Positions 6,639 to 13,717 of a stretch of 16,574 nucleotides of DNA are shown here, in pieces (the stretch's first letter is position 1; the number at the start of each line of letters is the position of its first letter). This DNA is from CAYOOT01 sp964405665. Its GTDB lineage: Bacteria > Bdellovibrionota_C > UBA2361 > SZUA-149 > CAZDWZ01. Below the pieces are notes generated by a model. The model saw only the letters and a list, made by a program, of their open reading frames with translations. It was not told where the DNA came from and searched no databases. The stretch spans positions 1 through 16,574 of the forward strand of contig CAYOOT010000061.1 in NCBI GenBank assembly GCA_964405665.1, in the 5' to 3' direction. Both the position numbers and the translations under genes were made by a program.

Positions 6639-7658
6639 TTACCTCTTATTTAACCATTTCGCTGCTAACGTAGTCATAAACAACGCCGTCAAAGAAATTC
6701 CACAAAAAGAAAGTAAAATATAAAATAAGCGAAAGCCCATCCCCATCGTGTTTAAATGTTCAGAAAAACCCCCAAAAGTAAGCAATGCCCCTGCTGCAAA
6801 AACCAGACTATCGCTAAAATTCAACTGGAGACAATAAACTAAAACTGCAATGAAATAAATTATAATAAAAATTGCTAAAACCCGAAAAGGCATCGTGCCG
6901 TAACCGGTTAAACACTCTTCCAGATATTGTTGAAATTTTGTTCCATAACTAACAGTATTATAGCGAGTAATTGCGGAACGAGATTGATAGTAGTAGTTTT
7001 CAGCCGGCACGCTTGCTCCTCCAGCAGAATAAGCCAGAGAAATTGTGGAGTAGAAATCTCCTAAACTATCGTTAGGAAGAAATTCATGTTTTTTATTGGC
7101 TTTAAATCGTAAATTAATTATTTCCACCTGATTGTTAAAAAAACAATCGGAGATATTGGAATTTTTTCCAAAAAAACAATTTCTAAAAATAACATTTTTA
7201 AAATCACAATTGGAGATCTCATTTCTATCCAAAAATTCACAATCAATAAACTCTACGTTTTCAAAATGCGAGGAAAAGAAATTGGAAAATGAAAATATAC
7301 AATTAACAAATTTACAGTTATAGAAATTGCTAAAGCGAAAAGTGCCGATAAAATTGGCGTTCTCTATTTCAGAATTCCAAAATTTGCAATAACTAAAATC
7401 AATTCCTTCAAAATTACTTCCCTCTTTAAGAATAAATTTCCCAGCTAACTGAATCCCCTTTAGATCGCAGATATTTTCCAGGATCTTTAATTCTCCTTTT
7501 TCAAAGGGATCAAGTAAAAAATCCTCGTTTGCTCCATGTCTGATCAGATCAACTACCACTTTATAAGCATGGTTTCCTTCCTGCGAACTCCAACGCTCCG
7601 TAAGCATTTCCTTTTCTTTTAAATTATAACTGGCCACAAGATTTCTGGGGATATACAT
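6639..7658 (-). CDS. Pentapeptide-repeat membrane protein with a two-helix channel-like C-terminus
   Basis: A protein of 339 residues from the ATG at 7658. That start is chosen over an upstream one at 7733 because AGGAAC precedes it, overlapping the stop of the phosphatase gene, and because the upstream start would intrude 65 bases into that gene. Residues about 81-175 are pentapeptide-like repeats with Phe every fifth residue (FEGIDFSYCKF, FSNFYNCKFVNCIF, FENVEFIDCEF), expected to form a right-handed quadrilateral beta-helix. Residues about 260-278 (VLAIFIIIYFIAVLVYCLQL) and 307-332 are membrane helices. Between them lies a pore-loop-like segment with TFGGF (294-298), reminiscent of the TxGxG-type filter of two-helix potassium-type channels, though degenerate. 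It is the third gene of the symporter operon. Ion-channel function is inferred. Confidence 0.75.
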   Translation of the reverse strand: MYIPRNLVASYNLKEKEMLTERWSSQEGNHAYKVVVDLIRHGANEDFLLDPFEKGELKILENICDLKGIQLAGKFILKEGSNFEGIDFSYCKFWNSEIENANFIGTFRFSNFYNCKFVNCIFSFSNFFSSHFENVEFIDCEFLDRNEISNCDFKNVIFRNCFFGKNSNISDCFFNNQVEIINLRFKANKKHEFLPNDSLGDFYSTISLAYSAGGASVPAENYYYQSRSAITRYNTVSYGTKFQQYLEECLTGYGTMPFRVLAIFIIIYFIAVLVYCLQLNFSDSLVFAAGALLTFGGFSEHLNTMGMGFRLFYILLSFCGISLTALFMTTLAAKWLNKR

Positions 7659-7668
7659 TGACAAGTTC

Positions 7669-8475
7669 CTACTTAATTTCCAGACCGGATAAACCTTGAA
7701 CCAACCTAGGGTGAATACTTCTATTACAAACAATCATATAACTTTCTTCCAATTTCCAACTTCCCCCTTTCCAATCACTGACAATTGCCCCCGCCTCGGT
7801 ACAGATTAAAACTCCAGCGGCATAATCCCAAACCTTATCTCCGGAACAAACAAAACCACAAGCCGCACCTCGGGCGACATAGGAAAGCTCTGGAACAGTT
7901 GCTCCTAGACGACGCACGGAGAAATCAGCGCAGAATATCTCTAATTGCTTATTGGCAAAAGCCTTAGATACCTGATCATAACCGGAATTAATAAAAAGAA
8001 CAGGTCGGGAAAGATTTTTCTCTCTTTCAATGGAAATTCTTTGATCATCAATAAAAGCGCCCTCACCTTTAATGGCAGAAAGCACTTCATTTTGCATCGG
8101 ATTACAAATCACTCCCAGCGAAGTCTCTCCATTTTCTACCAAAGCAATTGAGACAGAGAACAAGGGCAATCCACTTACAAAATTTGTTGTGCCGTCAAGT
8201 GGATCTACTATCCAAAATTTTTCCTTTGTGTCTAAGAACACTTTTAAATCATTTCTTTCATTTTCTTCAGATAAGATATCGATTTTTGTTTCTTTTAAAA
8301 TATCAACAATGATTTCTTCACTTCCTTTATCAGACTCAGTAACTATTCCCTGATCTCCTAATTTTGGCTGAAAGTCTTTTTTATTGGAAGCAAACTGTAA
8401 TTTCAAAAATTGCCCTGCAATTTTTGCAGCACTTAAAGCGATAGCTAGATATTCAGTGTTTGATTTTGAGGACAT
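7669..8475 (-). CDS. Inositol-monophosphatase-family phosphatase
   Basis: A 268-residue Mg2+-dependent phosphatase of the IMPase/SuhB/FIG superfamily, cytosolic. The family signatures are intact: Glu70 and Glu71 in LSEEN, WIVDPLDGTTNF (88-99) with Asp91 and Asp94 as metal ligands, and WDYAAGVLICTEAGA (216-230) with Asp217. Length is normal. Substrates in this family include inositol monophosphate, histidinol phosphate, 3'-phosphoadenosine 5'-phosphate and fructose 1,6-bisphosphate; the sequence does not decide between them. The start overlaps the end of the symporter gene by 31 bases, and the stop codon overlaps the ribosome site of the next gene, so all three are probably one transcript. The start has only a weak Shine-Dalgarno. 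The next in-frame Met (127) lies beyond the catalytic motifs, so translation must start here or at a nearby alternative codon. Confidence 0.92.
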   Translation of the reverse strand: MSSKSNTEYLAIALSAAKIAGQFLKLQFASNKKDFQPKLGDQGIVTESDKGSEEIIVDILKETKIDILSEENERNDLKVFLDTKEKFWIVDPLDGTTNFVSGLPLFSVSIALVENGETSLGVICNPMQNEVLSAIKGEGAFIDDQRISIEREKNLSRPVLFINSGYDQVSKAFANKQLEIFCADFSVRRLGATVPELSYVARGAACGFVCSGDKVWDYAAGVLICTEAGAIVSDWKGGSWKLEESYMIVCNRSIHPRLVQGLSGLEIK

Positions 8476-9929
8476 GTTTCTATATTTAAGCTACTTTGAT
8501 CAAAAGTAAAAGAGCTTTTGATAACATCATATCCTATTACTATTATCGGAATAACTACCCCGGATAAAGAAGACAGTAGAATTAGATTTTGATCTTCCTG
8601 GACATTGGCATAAATAGATAAAGGCAGAGTAATCAATAGAGAATATGCCAATGATTTAAAAATTGCTTGGGCTGAAATGTTTTTAGTAAATAACACAAAG
8701 AAGGTTGGAACTAATGCGGAAGAGGCCAAGGCTCCTCCGATTAAAAATACCCAAAGCAGTTTCGGTTGCATTAGAGAAATTGTAATGCCGATTAAGAAAA
8801 AAAAGAGCATGGAGAATCTTGCAGCAAAAAGGATTTTATTATCACTGGCCTCTGGATTAATATATTTTTTATAAATATCAATGCTGCCAATGGAACTAAT
8901 TGCACACAATGAAGAATCTAATGTCGAACATAATCCCCCAAAGGCCATAAAACAAAAACCATACAATGCCCAGCGAGGAAGCAAATAGGAAACAACATAA
9001 GCTCCTACTAACTGATTATCTGCAACTTTAATTAAATTTTTCTCAACTAATCCTATTCCAATAAAACCTAATAAAGAAAGTAAAATTGGTACAAATGAAA
9101 AAAATAAGGCGCCATAAGAAAATACTTTTACAATATCTTTGCTTTTAACAGCTAAAGCCCGTTGAAAAAACATTTGATCAGCAAGAGGGCCAGAAATTAA
9201 AGTCAAAGTCATTGGAATTGCTAAGTATAGCAAAGTGCTTGGTTCAATAATATTTAAATGTTTACCATCGAGGCCTCCTAATACATTTACTATATTTACT
9301 TCTTCTAAACTTCCAACAAAGCACCAAGGCACAATAATAAACACTATCAGTAAAACCATTAGCATTTGAATAACATCTGTAAATATTGAAGCTTTGAAAC
9401 CGCCTGAAATCGTATAAGCCAAACTCACAGACCCAATTAACAAAATAGCTTTGGAAATATCTACTCCTGATAAAGCATGTATTAATAAACCACCGGCCAA
9501 GGTATTACATACTATAGCTGAAATTTGATATCCCAAAAAAACTACAAGATAAGAAAGATGTACTTCCGGATTTTTTTTAAAGCGGTAACCAACATATTCT
9601 GCCAAAGTATAACCAAAAGGAAATAGTTTTCTTAGTTGCAAGGCAAAAGGAATAAAAATAAAAAAACAAATTATATTAGGTAATGTAAACCAAAATATTC
9701 CGGCAAGACCTTTTAGATAAGCTTGCATTGAACATACAAAAATCGCCGGTGCCCAAATCCAACTTACTGCGATACTAAGCGCCGCTCTTAAAGAAGAAAC
9801 TTCTCTTTTGGCAACTAAGTATTCATCTTTATCTTTTAAATGTGGAACAAATAAACGGACGAGAATAATTATAAAAGCGGAAAATGAAAAAAATAGCAGA
9901 TAGCCTTCAAAAGCACTTAAAACGAACAT
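8445..9929 (-). CDS. Sodium:solute symporter (SSS family)
   Basis: A 494-residue inner-membrane transporter with about 13 hydrophobic segments, expected to import an organic solute with Na+. SSS-family landmarks are W57-x-W59 in the second helix (SWIWAPAIF), ISGGFKASIFTDVIQMLM (174-191), DQMFFQRALAVKS (251-263) and STLDSSLCAISSIGSIDIY (335-353), where the Ser/Thr residues correspond to the sodium-binding segment. The second-helix region, with its paired Trp and the following GxxGxFWF pattern, recalls urea/DUR3-type members, but the substrate cannot be fixed. AAAGGAT lies well spaced before the ATG. It is the first gene of the operon with the phosphatase and the pentapeptide protein, and diverges from the second TrmB-type regulator. 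Confidence 0.9.
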   Translation of the reverse strand: MFVLSAFEGYLLFFSFSAFIIILVRLFVPHLKDKDEYLVAKREVSSLRAALSIAVSWIWAPAIFVCSMQAYLKGLAGIFWFTLPNIICFFIFIPFALQLRKLFPFGYTLAEYVGYRFKKNPEVHLSYLVVFLGYQISAIVCNTLAGGLLIHALSGVDISKAILLIGSVSLAYTISGGFKASIFTDVIQMLMVLLIVFIIVPWCFVGSLEEVNIVNVLGGLDGKHLNIIEPSTLLYLAIPMTLTLISGPLADQMFFQRALAVKSKDIVKVFSYGALFFSFVPILLSLLGFIGIGLVEKNLIKVADNQLVGAYVVSYLLPRWALYGFCFMAFGGLCSTLDSSLCAISSIGSIDIYKKYINPEASDNKILFAARFSMLFFFLIGITISLMQPKLLWVFLIGGALASSALVPTFFVLFTKNISAQAIFKSLAYSLLITLPLSIYANVQEDQNLILLSSLSGVVIPIIVIGYDVIKSSFTFDQSSLNIETCPQNQTLNI

Positions 9930-9963
9930 AAGTTATCCTTTTAATATTTGAATAATTGCAGCA

Positions 9964-10029
9964 TTTTTATCATCTTAGTAAGTGGTGGCAAATATCACGC
10001 TATGGTGGTAATCTATCCCACAATATAAG
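9964..10029. promoter_or_regulatory. Divergent promoter/operator region between the symporter operon and the second TrmB-type gene
   Basis: For the symporter, TTGCCA (9991-9986) and TAAAAA (9969-9964) form a -35/-10 pair with a 16-base spacer. For the regulator, TATAAG (10024-10029) is the best -10, with no clear -35. Overlaid on these are TGGTGGCA (9983-9990) and TGGTGGTA (10003-10010), direct repeats exactly 20 bp (two helical turns) apart; the dyad TATCAC-N6-GTGGTA (9993-10010); and the imperfect palindrome GTGGTAATCTATCCCAC (10005-10021). The second dyad is close to the archaeal TrmBL1 motif TATCAC-N5-GTGATA, one base longer in the spacer. Occupation would block both promoters, so control by the neighbouring regulator is plausible. 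Confidence 0.5.
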
Positions 10030-10053
10030 CTAACTATTTGAGTTTTATAGAAA

Positions 10054-10803
10054 ATGTATAAAGATATTTTTGAACAAATCGGCTTAGCAAAAAATGAAGC
10101 AAGAATTTACGAGACTTTACTTCGAGAAGGTGAATGTTCCGTTGCCAAAATTGCCACAAAATCAAAAGTCCACAGAAGAAACGTTTACGATTCTCTAAAA
10201 AGACTTTTGGAAAAAGGACTGGCTTTTGAAATCTTGCAAAAAAATGAAAATCATTATCAAGCAGTAGATCCGGATAAGCTGATGGAGTTTGTTCATGAAA
10301 AAGAGCGGATGCTTACAAATGTCCTGCCGGATCTTCGTTCTCTATATCGATCTACTCCTCATGAACAAGAAGTTTTTATTTATCGAGGAATTGAAGGTTG
10401 GAAGAATTACATGCGAGATATTTTAAGAGTGGGAGAAGATTGCTATTTTATTGGCGCAAAAGGTGCCTGGATGGATAGTCGCTTAAAACATTTCTTTCCA
10501 CAATTTATCCAAGAAGCCAAAAGAAAAAAAATAAATTATTATCATCTATTTGATTATGAAATAAAAGAATCTGCTCATCCCATATTAAAACATGTGGGGA
10601 AAAATTATAAAATTATGCCTCAAGGATATTCTACCCCGGCAGCCATTGATTTCTTCGGAAATTATGTAAATATTATTTCTAATATCAAAATAGGAACACT
10701 GGATGAGGATTTTTCCTTTACTGTAATAATCAATTCACAAATAGCCGATGCTTTTAGGATTTGGTTTCGATTTATGTGGGATTTTTGTCCGGAAGTAAAG
10801 TAA
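10054..10803 (+). CDS. TrmB-family transcriptional regulator (second copy)
   Basis: A 249-residue regulator. Residues 1-72 form the winged helix: IGLAKNEARIYETLLREGECSVAKIATKSKVHRRNVYDSLKRLLEKGL, with the recognition helix around VHRRNVYDSL. A helical segment (about 75-97) leads to a C-terminal sensing domain with EVFIYRGIEGWKNYMRDIL, CYFIGAKGAW, AAIDFFGNYVNIIS and FRIWFRFMWDF. It has the same architecture as the regulator at 3859-4632 but only distant similarity outside the N-terminal domain. It sits 124 bp from the divergent symporter operon, its most likely target. No strong Shine-Dalgarno precedes the ATG. The effector is unknown. Confidence 0.88.
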   Translation: MYKDIFEQIGLAKNEARIYETLLREGECSVAKIATKSKVHRRNVYDSLKRLLEKGLAFEILQKNENHYQAVDPDKLMEFVHEKERMLTNVLPDLRSLYRSTPHEQEVFIYRGIEGWKNYMRDILRVGEDCYFIGAKGAWMDSRLKHFFPQFIQEAKRKKINYYHLFDYEIKESAHPILKHVGKNYKIMPQGYSTPAAIDFFGNYVNIISNIKIGTLDEDFSFTVIINSQIADAFRIWFRFMWDFCPEVK

Positions 10804-10941
10804 TCGACATTTGTTTGTGGATTAAAATATCCCGGATTTAGAAGTATTCTTAATGCTCCTAATTCTACTAAAGGATAAGTTGCTCAATTTTTAGCTAAAT
10901 AATGTTGTGCATGGGCAAGTATCCAATAAACATAAAGACAT
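10804..10941 (-). pseudogene. Decayed VapC-type PIN-domain toxin
   Basis: An ATG at 10941 begins MSLCLLD, the usual opening of a PIN domain with its first catalytic Asp. The homology then jumps to the next frame, which reads HAQHYLAKN, an in-frame TGA, then ATYPLVELGALRILLNPGY. This matches the VapC pattern H-A-x-x-W/Y ... W-A-T-C-P-L-T-E-x-G-x-x-R-x-L-x-N-P-x-Y, with the TGA falling exactly where Trp (TGG) is normal. About ten codons between the first Asp and the His segment are missing, and everything after NPGY is gone, cut off by the convergent regulator gene. The toxin has therefore suffered a deletion/frameshift, a nonsense mutation and a truncation. It lies three bases after the antitoxin remnant, the usual vapBC spacing. 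Confidence 0.7.
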
Positions 10942-10944
10942 ATT

Positions 10945-11109
10945 TTAATCTTCTACATTATATCTAAGTCGATTAACTAATTCCAAAGTTCCAACTCGGG
11001 CATTTTTATTAATAGGCAAGGTTGGGAAATCATCCTCTTCATCTCTAAGAGACGCTTTTGGTTTAAGAGCATCTTTTAATAAACGACTAAAAGTTTTGAA
11101 ATAAGCGGA
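10945..11109 (-). pseudogene. VapB-type antitoxin remnant (C-terminal part)
   Basis: A frame without a start codon, open from a TAG within the REP element (11110-11112) down to the TAA at 10945. It encodes about 54 residues including TFSRLLKDALKPK, DEEDDFPTLPINKNARVG and TLELVNRLRYNVED. This fits the second half of ribbon-helix-helix antitoxins that partner PIN toxins: a TFSxLVxxALR helix, a Pro-containing linker and a VDLxxxxxLxDLLE-type tail. The position directly before the toxin remnant supports the reading. The 5' half is missing, and a REP-like palindrome sits at the break. Confidence 0.55.
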
Positions 11110-11125
11110 CTAAAGTCCGCGCTCC
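11105..11125 (-). repeat. Single REP-like palindrome at the broken antitoxin gene
   Basis: Read on the minus strand it is GGAG, C, then GCGGAC-TTTA-GTCCGC: a tetranucleotide followed by a 6-bp hairpin with a 4-base loop. It has the same GGAGCGCGGAC and GTCCGC ends as the arms of the 6479-6623 element but a different, shorter centre (TTTA instead of GTCCTC). A second palindromic pair, TACGTA at 11127-11132 and 11146-11151, follows directly. Covariation of loop and stem between copies is typical of REP families. Confidence 0.75.
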
Positions 11126-11209
11126 GTACGTATTATGCCTTTAATTACGTATACGGAAATTCCAATTAATTACACAGTTTAATTTACAGTCTCAAAAAAA
11201 TTAAAACTT
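11126..11209. other. Short AT-rich gap with inverted TACGTA repeats
   Basis: TACGTATTA (11127-11135) and TAATTACGTA (11142-11151) can pair with a one-base bulge. This lies about 60 bp past the stop of the second Cys-rich gene and could contribute to its 3' end. There is no gene, and no T-run strong enough to call an intrinsic terminator. Confidence 0.3.
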
Positions 11210-12862
11210 TTATTGATAAACTAATTTGCTATAACATTCTTCACAATATATTTTATAAGCACTTTCCGGCAAAGAGCCAGTCCTGATTTTTTTCTGACAT
11301 TTAGTGCAATTGCTTTCTAAAAGTTTACGCGAATTGCGACGTTCCAAGCGGTCCTGATGACGCTGATAGGGAGAACGTCGGGGCAGAGGTAAACCCATTT
11401 TTTGATAAAAATTAAATTCTTGAGCAATGATTTTATAAGGCTTTTCCGAGATCTCACAAGTGAAAACTTGTTTAATAAAATCACTAGAAACTTCTGCTAT
11501 ACCATCAGGAATTTCGATTTTCTTGCTATTATTTGTGGTCTTCTCATCTTTTTCCTTCCACAAAAATCCACTTTTTAAAGCTTCAGCTTTAAAAAGTGGG
11601 AAATATTCCTGGGCCACAGTTTCATTATAGCCAAAAGCTGAAATGTTAGTCGGAAAAAATTCTCCCCACTCTCCCACCTGTTGCATTTGTTCGATAATCT
11701 TCGAACGAAGAGCAAGATAATCTTCTTTGGAATATTGTTTGTTCAAAATACAATACTCTTGTCGATGCAAACCAATGCAGCCAAATAAATTAGCGGAATG
11801 ATTACAGAGGTCGCAATAAAAAACGTTATTACAATAATGACTGGCCATGCAAAAAGCCGAAAATTTCATATTCAAGGTGCTGATCAATTCACAGGAAACT
11901 TCCGGATCATAAAGCGAATAATTAAGATCATAACAATCTTTGGCATTCAAGACATCGTAGAGATACTTACAATCCTCACAGTCGGAAATATTGAAAACGT
12001 GCTGGCAATTTTTAGATGATTTAATATCGTTACCGCTACAATTCTCAGAATTAAGTGTATACATATCACGATGAATTGCATTCCTTACTACTTCATTCCA
12101 CCAACGTTCTTTGGCCTTTGTTAAACCAGAATAAGTATTTAACTTTAGTTGTTCAATTTGGGCTAAATAATCCTGCTTTGTATATTGTTTGTTAAAAATA
12201 CAAAATTGACTTTGGCGAAGATTCGAACAAAAGAGACAATTTTTACAGCCTTTTAAATCAAAACAAAAAAAGCAGTCAAAGCTATCTTCTAAATAAATAG
12301 AATAAACTACGTTATAACAGCGATAACAACTAATCGCTTCATAACAAAGTTCTGAATTGTAGACAAAGGTGCAGTCCACACAGTTTCTGGAATTCTTGGT
12401 AAAGAGATTGTAATAACAATCTTCATTTTTCTCCCCTGCAATATCCAAATAACAATTCTTGTCATCACCGCAATAATTGCAATAATCGCTGTTTTCACAA
12501 TTTACAATATCAACTCCCAATCTTGGAACTTGCAGCATCAGCGCCTGCCATTGTTCAAAAAAACTTTTGGAAAAATCATAGTCCCGACCATAATCCAAAG
12601 GATTCCAAGCATCGCCATACCATTCTTGAGGTTGATAAACCGGGAAAGGAGCATCCGGAGGATAAATAGAAATCATTGAGCTGCCGGAAAGACTGGATTT
12701 CCTGGTATAAAAAGTCCGATCATTTCGCCAGCTCATCCGACGTTGCACTCGGCAATCACTGCAATAAGTCGGAGCAGGAATATTTAATTTTTTATAAAAT
12801 TTCAGATCTTCCGGGGCAAGTAAAAAGGTTTGATTGCAAACTGCACAGTTTAATTGCGACAT
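11210..12862 (-). CDS. Large Cys-rich zinc-ribbon protein, unknown function (second paralogue)
   Basis: A 550-residue protein from the ATG at 12862, preferred over a TTG at 12904 because homology with the first paralogue begins at NCAVCNQTF. It has 37 cysteines and no signal peptide. The order matches the paralogue: N-terminal ribbon C6/C9 and C34/C37 with YCSDCRVQRR; PLDYGRDYDFSKSFFEQ; a Cys-Tyr repeat with Cys at 137, 149, 161 and 173 (exact steps of 12) and CxxC at 179/182, 197/200 and 209/212; FNKQYTKQDY; CILNKQYSKEDY; IIEQMQQVGEWGEFFP; QRHQDRLERRNSRK; and a last ribbon with NCTKCQKKI and YCEEC. Tyr, Asp and Asn flank most cysteines. A structural metal-binding solenoid is a reasonable inference; biochemical function is unknown. 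It is convergent with the second TrmB-type gene, with a vapBC relic between them. Confidence 0.85.
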   Translation of the reverse strand: MSQLNCAVCNQTFLLAPEDLKFYKKLNIPAPTYCSDCRVQRRMSWRNDRTFYTRKSSLSGSSMISIYPPDAPFPVYQPQEWYGDAWNPLDYGRDYDFSKSFFEQWQALMLQVPRLGVDIVNCENSDYCNYCGDDKNCYLDIAGEKNEDCYYNLFTKNSRNCVDCTFVYNSELCYEAISCYRCYNVVYSIYLEDSFDCFFCFDLKGCKNCLFCSNLRQSQFCIFNKQYTKQDYLAQIEQLKLNTYSGLTKAKERWWNEVVRNAIHRDMYTLNSENCSGNDIKSSKNCQHVFNISDCEDCKYLYDVLNAKDCYDLNYSLYDPEVSCELISTLNMKFSAFCMASHYCNNVFYCDLCNHSANLFGCIGLHRQEYCILNKQYSKEDYLALRSKIIEQMQQVGEWGEFFPTNISAFGYNETVAQEYFPLFKAEALKSGFLWKEKDEKTTNNSKKIEIPDGIAEVSSDFIKQVFTCEISEKPYKIIAQEFNFYQKMGLPLPRRSPYQRHQDRLERRNSRKLLESNCTKCQKKIRTGSLPESAYKIYCEECYSKLVYQ

Positions 12863-12967
12863 GATTAATACTTTACCTAAAATAATTTGAGAAATTGGGA
12901 ACAAGCATCCCTTAAATAATATACACTAGAATAAATTTTACAACATTAAAAAAGAATTATAAATAGC

Positions 12968-13537
12968 TCATAGACGATCTTGACTTTTTACTTCCTCTGC
13001 CAATTTCCTTGGAAGTTCTAATCTTTTTTGAAATTTAATAGCAAGATTGTTTTCTTTGAAAGTAATTTTTTGATCAGCATTCATAATTTGCCAAATTGAA
13101 GAAAAGAGTTGTTGTTTTTCTTCCGCACTGTAATTTTTATTCAAAAATTGATCGATCGTAAATTTTTCATTTCTAAAATAAGTGGCTTTTTTTAAAACTT
13201 CTTCGGCCTGCTTATTGTTAATTTGAAAATTCTGTTCTAGAATTCGAGAAGCGATTCTAATCTCTTGTTCAGAATAGTCATTATCGACACCTGAAACTTC
13301 AAGTAATAAGCTTGCCAAAATAATTTGCGAATCCTTATCTTCAGGCTCTGATGAACTTTCGGCTTCTAAGAATCTTATTTCATTCTTAAAAACATTCCAT
13401 AATTTATATGAAATAATATTCTTTCCGAATTGAATAAAAATATATAGAACAAAGACTCCCGCTATCGCAAAATGCAAACCATAATTGGCTATACCTTTTG
13501 TGTTATTTTCGATCAGAACTCGCAATTTGCTTTTCAT
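12968..13537 (-). CDS. Membrane-anchored TerB-like protein
   Basis: A 189-residue protein with one membrane helix near the N-terminus (residues 19-37, GLHFAIAGVFVLYIFIQFG) and a C-terminal TerB-type helical domain (about 68-180). The domain shows the two-fold acidic pattern of the tellurite-resistance TerB/DjlA-N family: DNDYSEQE (85-92) and ADQKITFKE (154-162), with ILASLLLEVSG before the first and LFSSIWQIMNADQK in the second. TerB-like domains bind divalent metal and often act with membrane stress complexes; nothing here proves tellurite resistance, and no other ter genes are nearby. AAGGAT precedes the ATG. The gene ends with TGA, the only one in the window that does. Confidence 0.7.
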   Translation of the reverse strand: MKSKLRVLIENNTKGIANYGLHFAIAGVFVLYIFIQFGKNIISYKLWNVFKNEIRFLEAESSSEPEDKDSQIILASLLLEVSGVDNDYSEQEIRIASRILEQNFQINNKQAEEVLKKATYFRNEKFTIDQFLNKNYSAEEKQQLFSSIWQIMNADQKITFKENNLAIKFQKRLELPRKLAEEVKSQDRL

Positions 13538-13587
13538 AAAAGCAAATCCTTAGATAATAATATACTTAAATTGATTTGCTGTGTTAT

Positions 13588-13616
13588 AGAATATAAGCTT
13601 AATTACAGTAATTCAA
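13588..13616 (-). promoter_or_regulatory. Candidate promoter of the TerB-like gene
   Basis: On the minus strand TTGAAT (13616-13611) and TATTCT (13593-13588) are separated by 17 bases, 51 bases or more before the ATG. Each hexamer matches the sigma-70 consensus at four or five of six positions. The rest of the 180-bp gap shows nothing I can name. Confidence 0.35.
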
Positions 13617-13717
13617 GTGCTTATGAAAAAAAGACTCTAGTATAAGCTGAAATTTTTGAAGCATTGGAATAATTTAATTTTATTTAAGAACTATAGTTAT
13701 CAATGTCCTGGATAGCA

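Noticed and set aside
7659..7733. Upstream start for the pentapeptide protein, adding 25 residues.
   Set aside because: It would overlap the phosphatase gene by 65 bases, whereas the ATG at 7658 has AGGAAC at proper spacing right at the phosphatase stop.
10884..10892. In-frame TGA at a conserved Trp position of the toxin remnant, suggesting TGA is recoded as Trp.
   Set aside because: All long genes are intact under the standard code with Trp always TGG, and the TerB-like gene ends with TGA. The same remnant also has a frame change and deletion, so it is simply decayed.
12863..12904. TTG start adding 14 residues to the second Cys-rich protein.
   Set aside because: The added residues have no counterpart in the paralogue, and the ATG at 12862 directly precedes the shared zinc ribbon.
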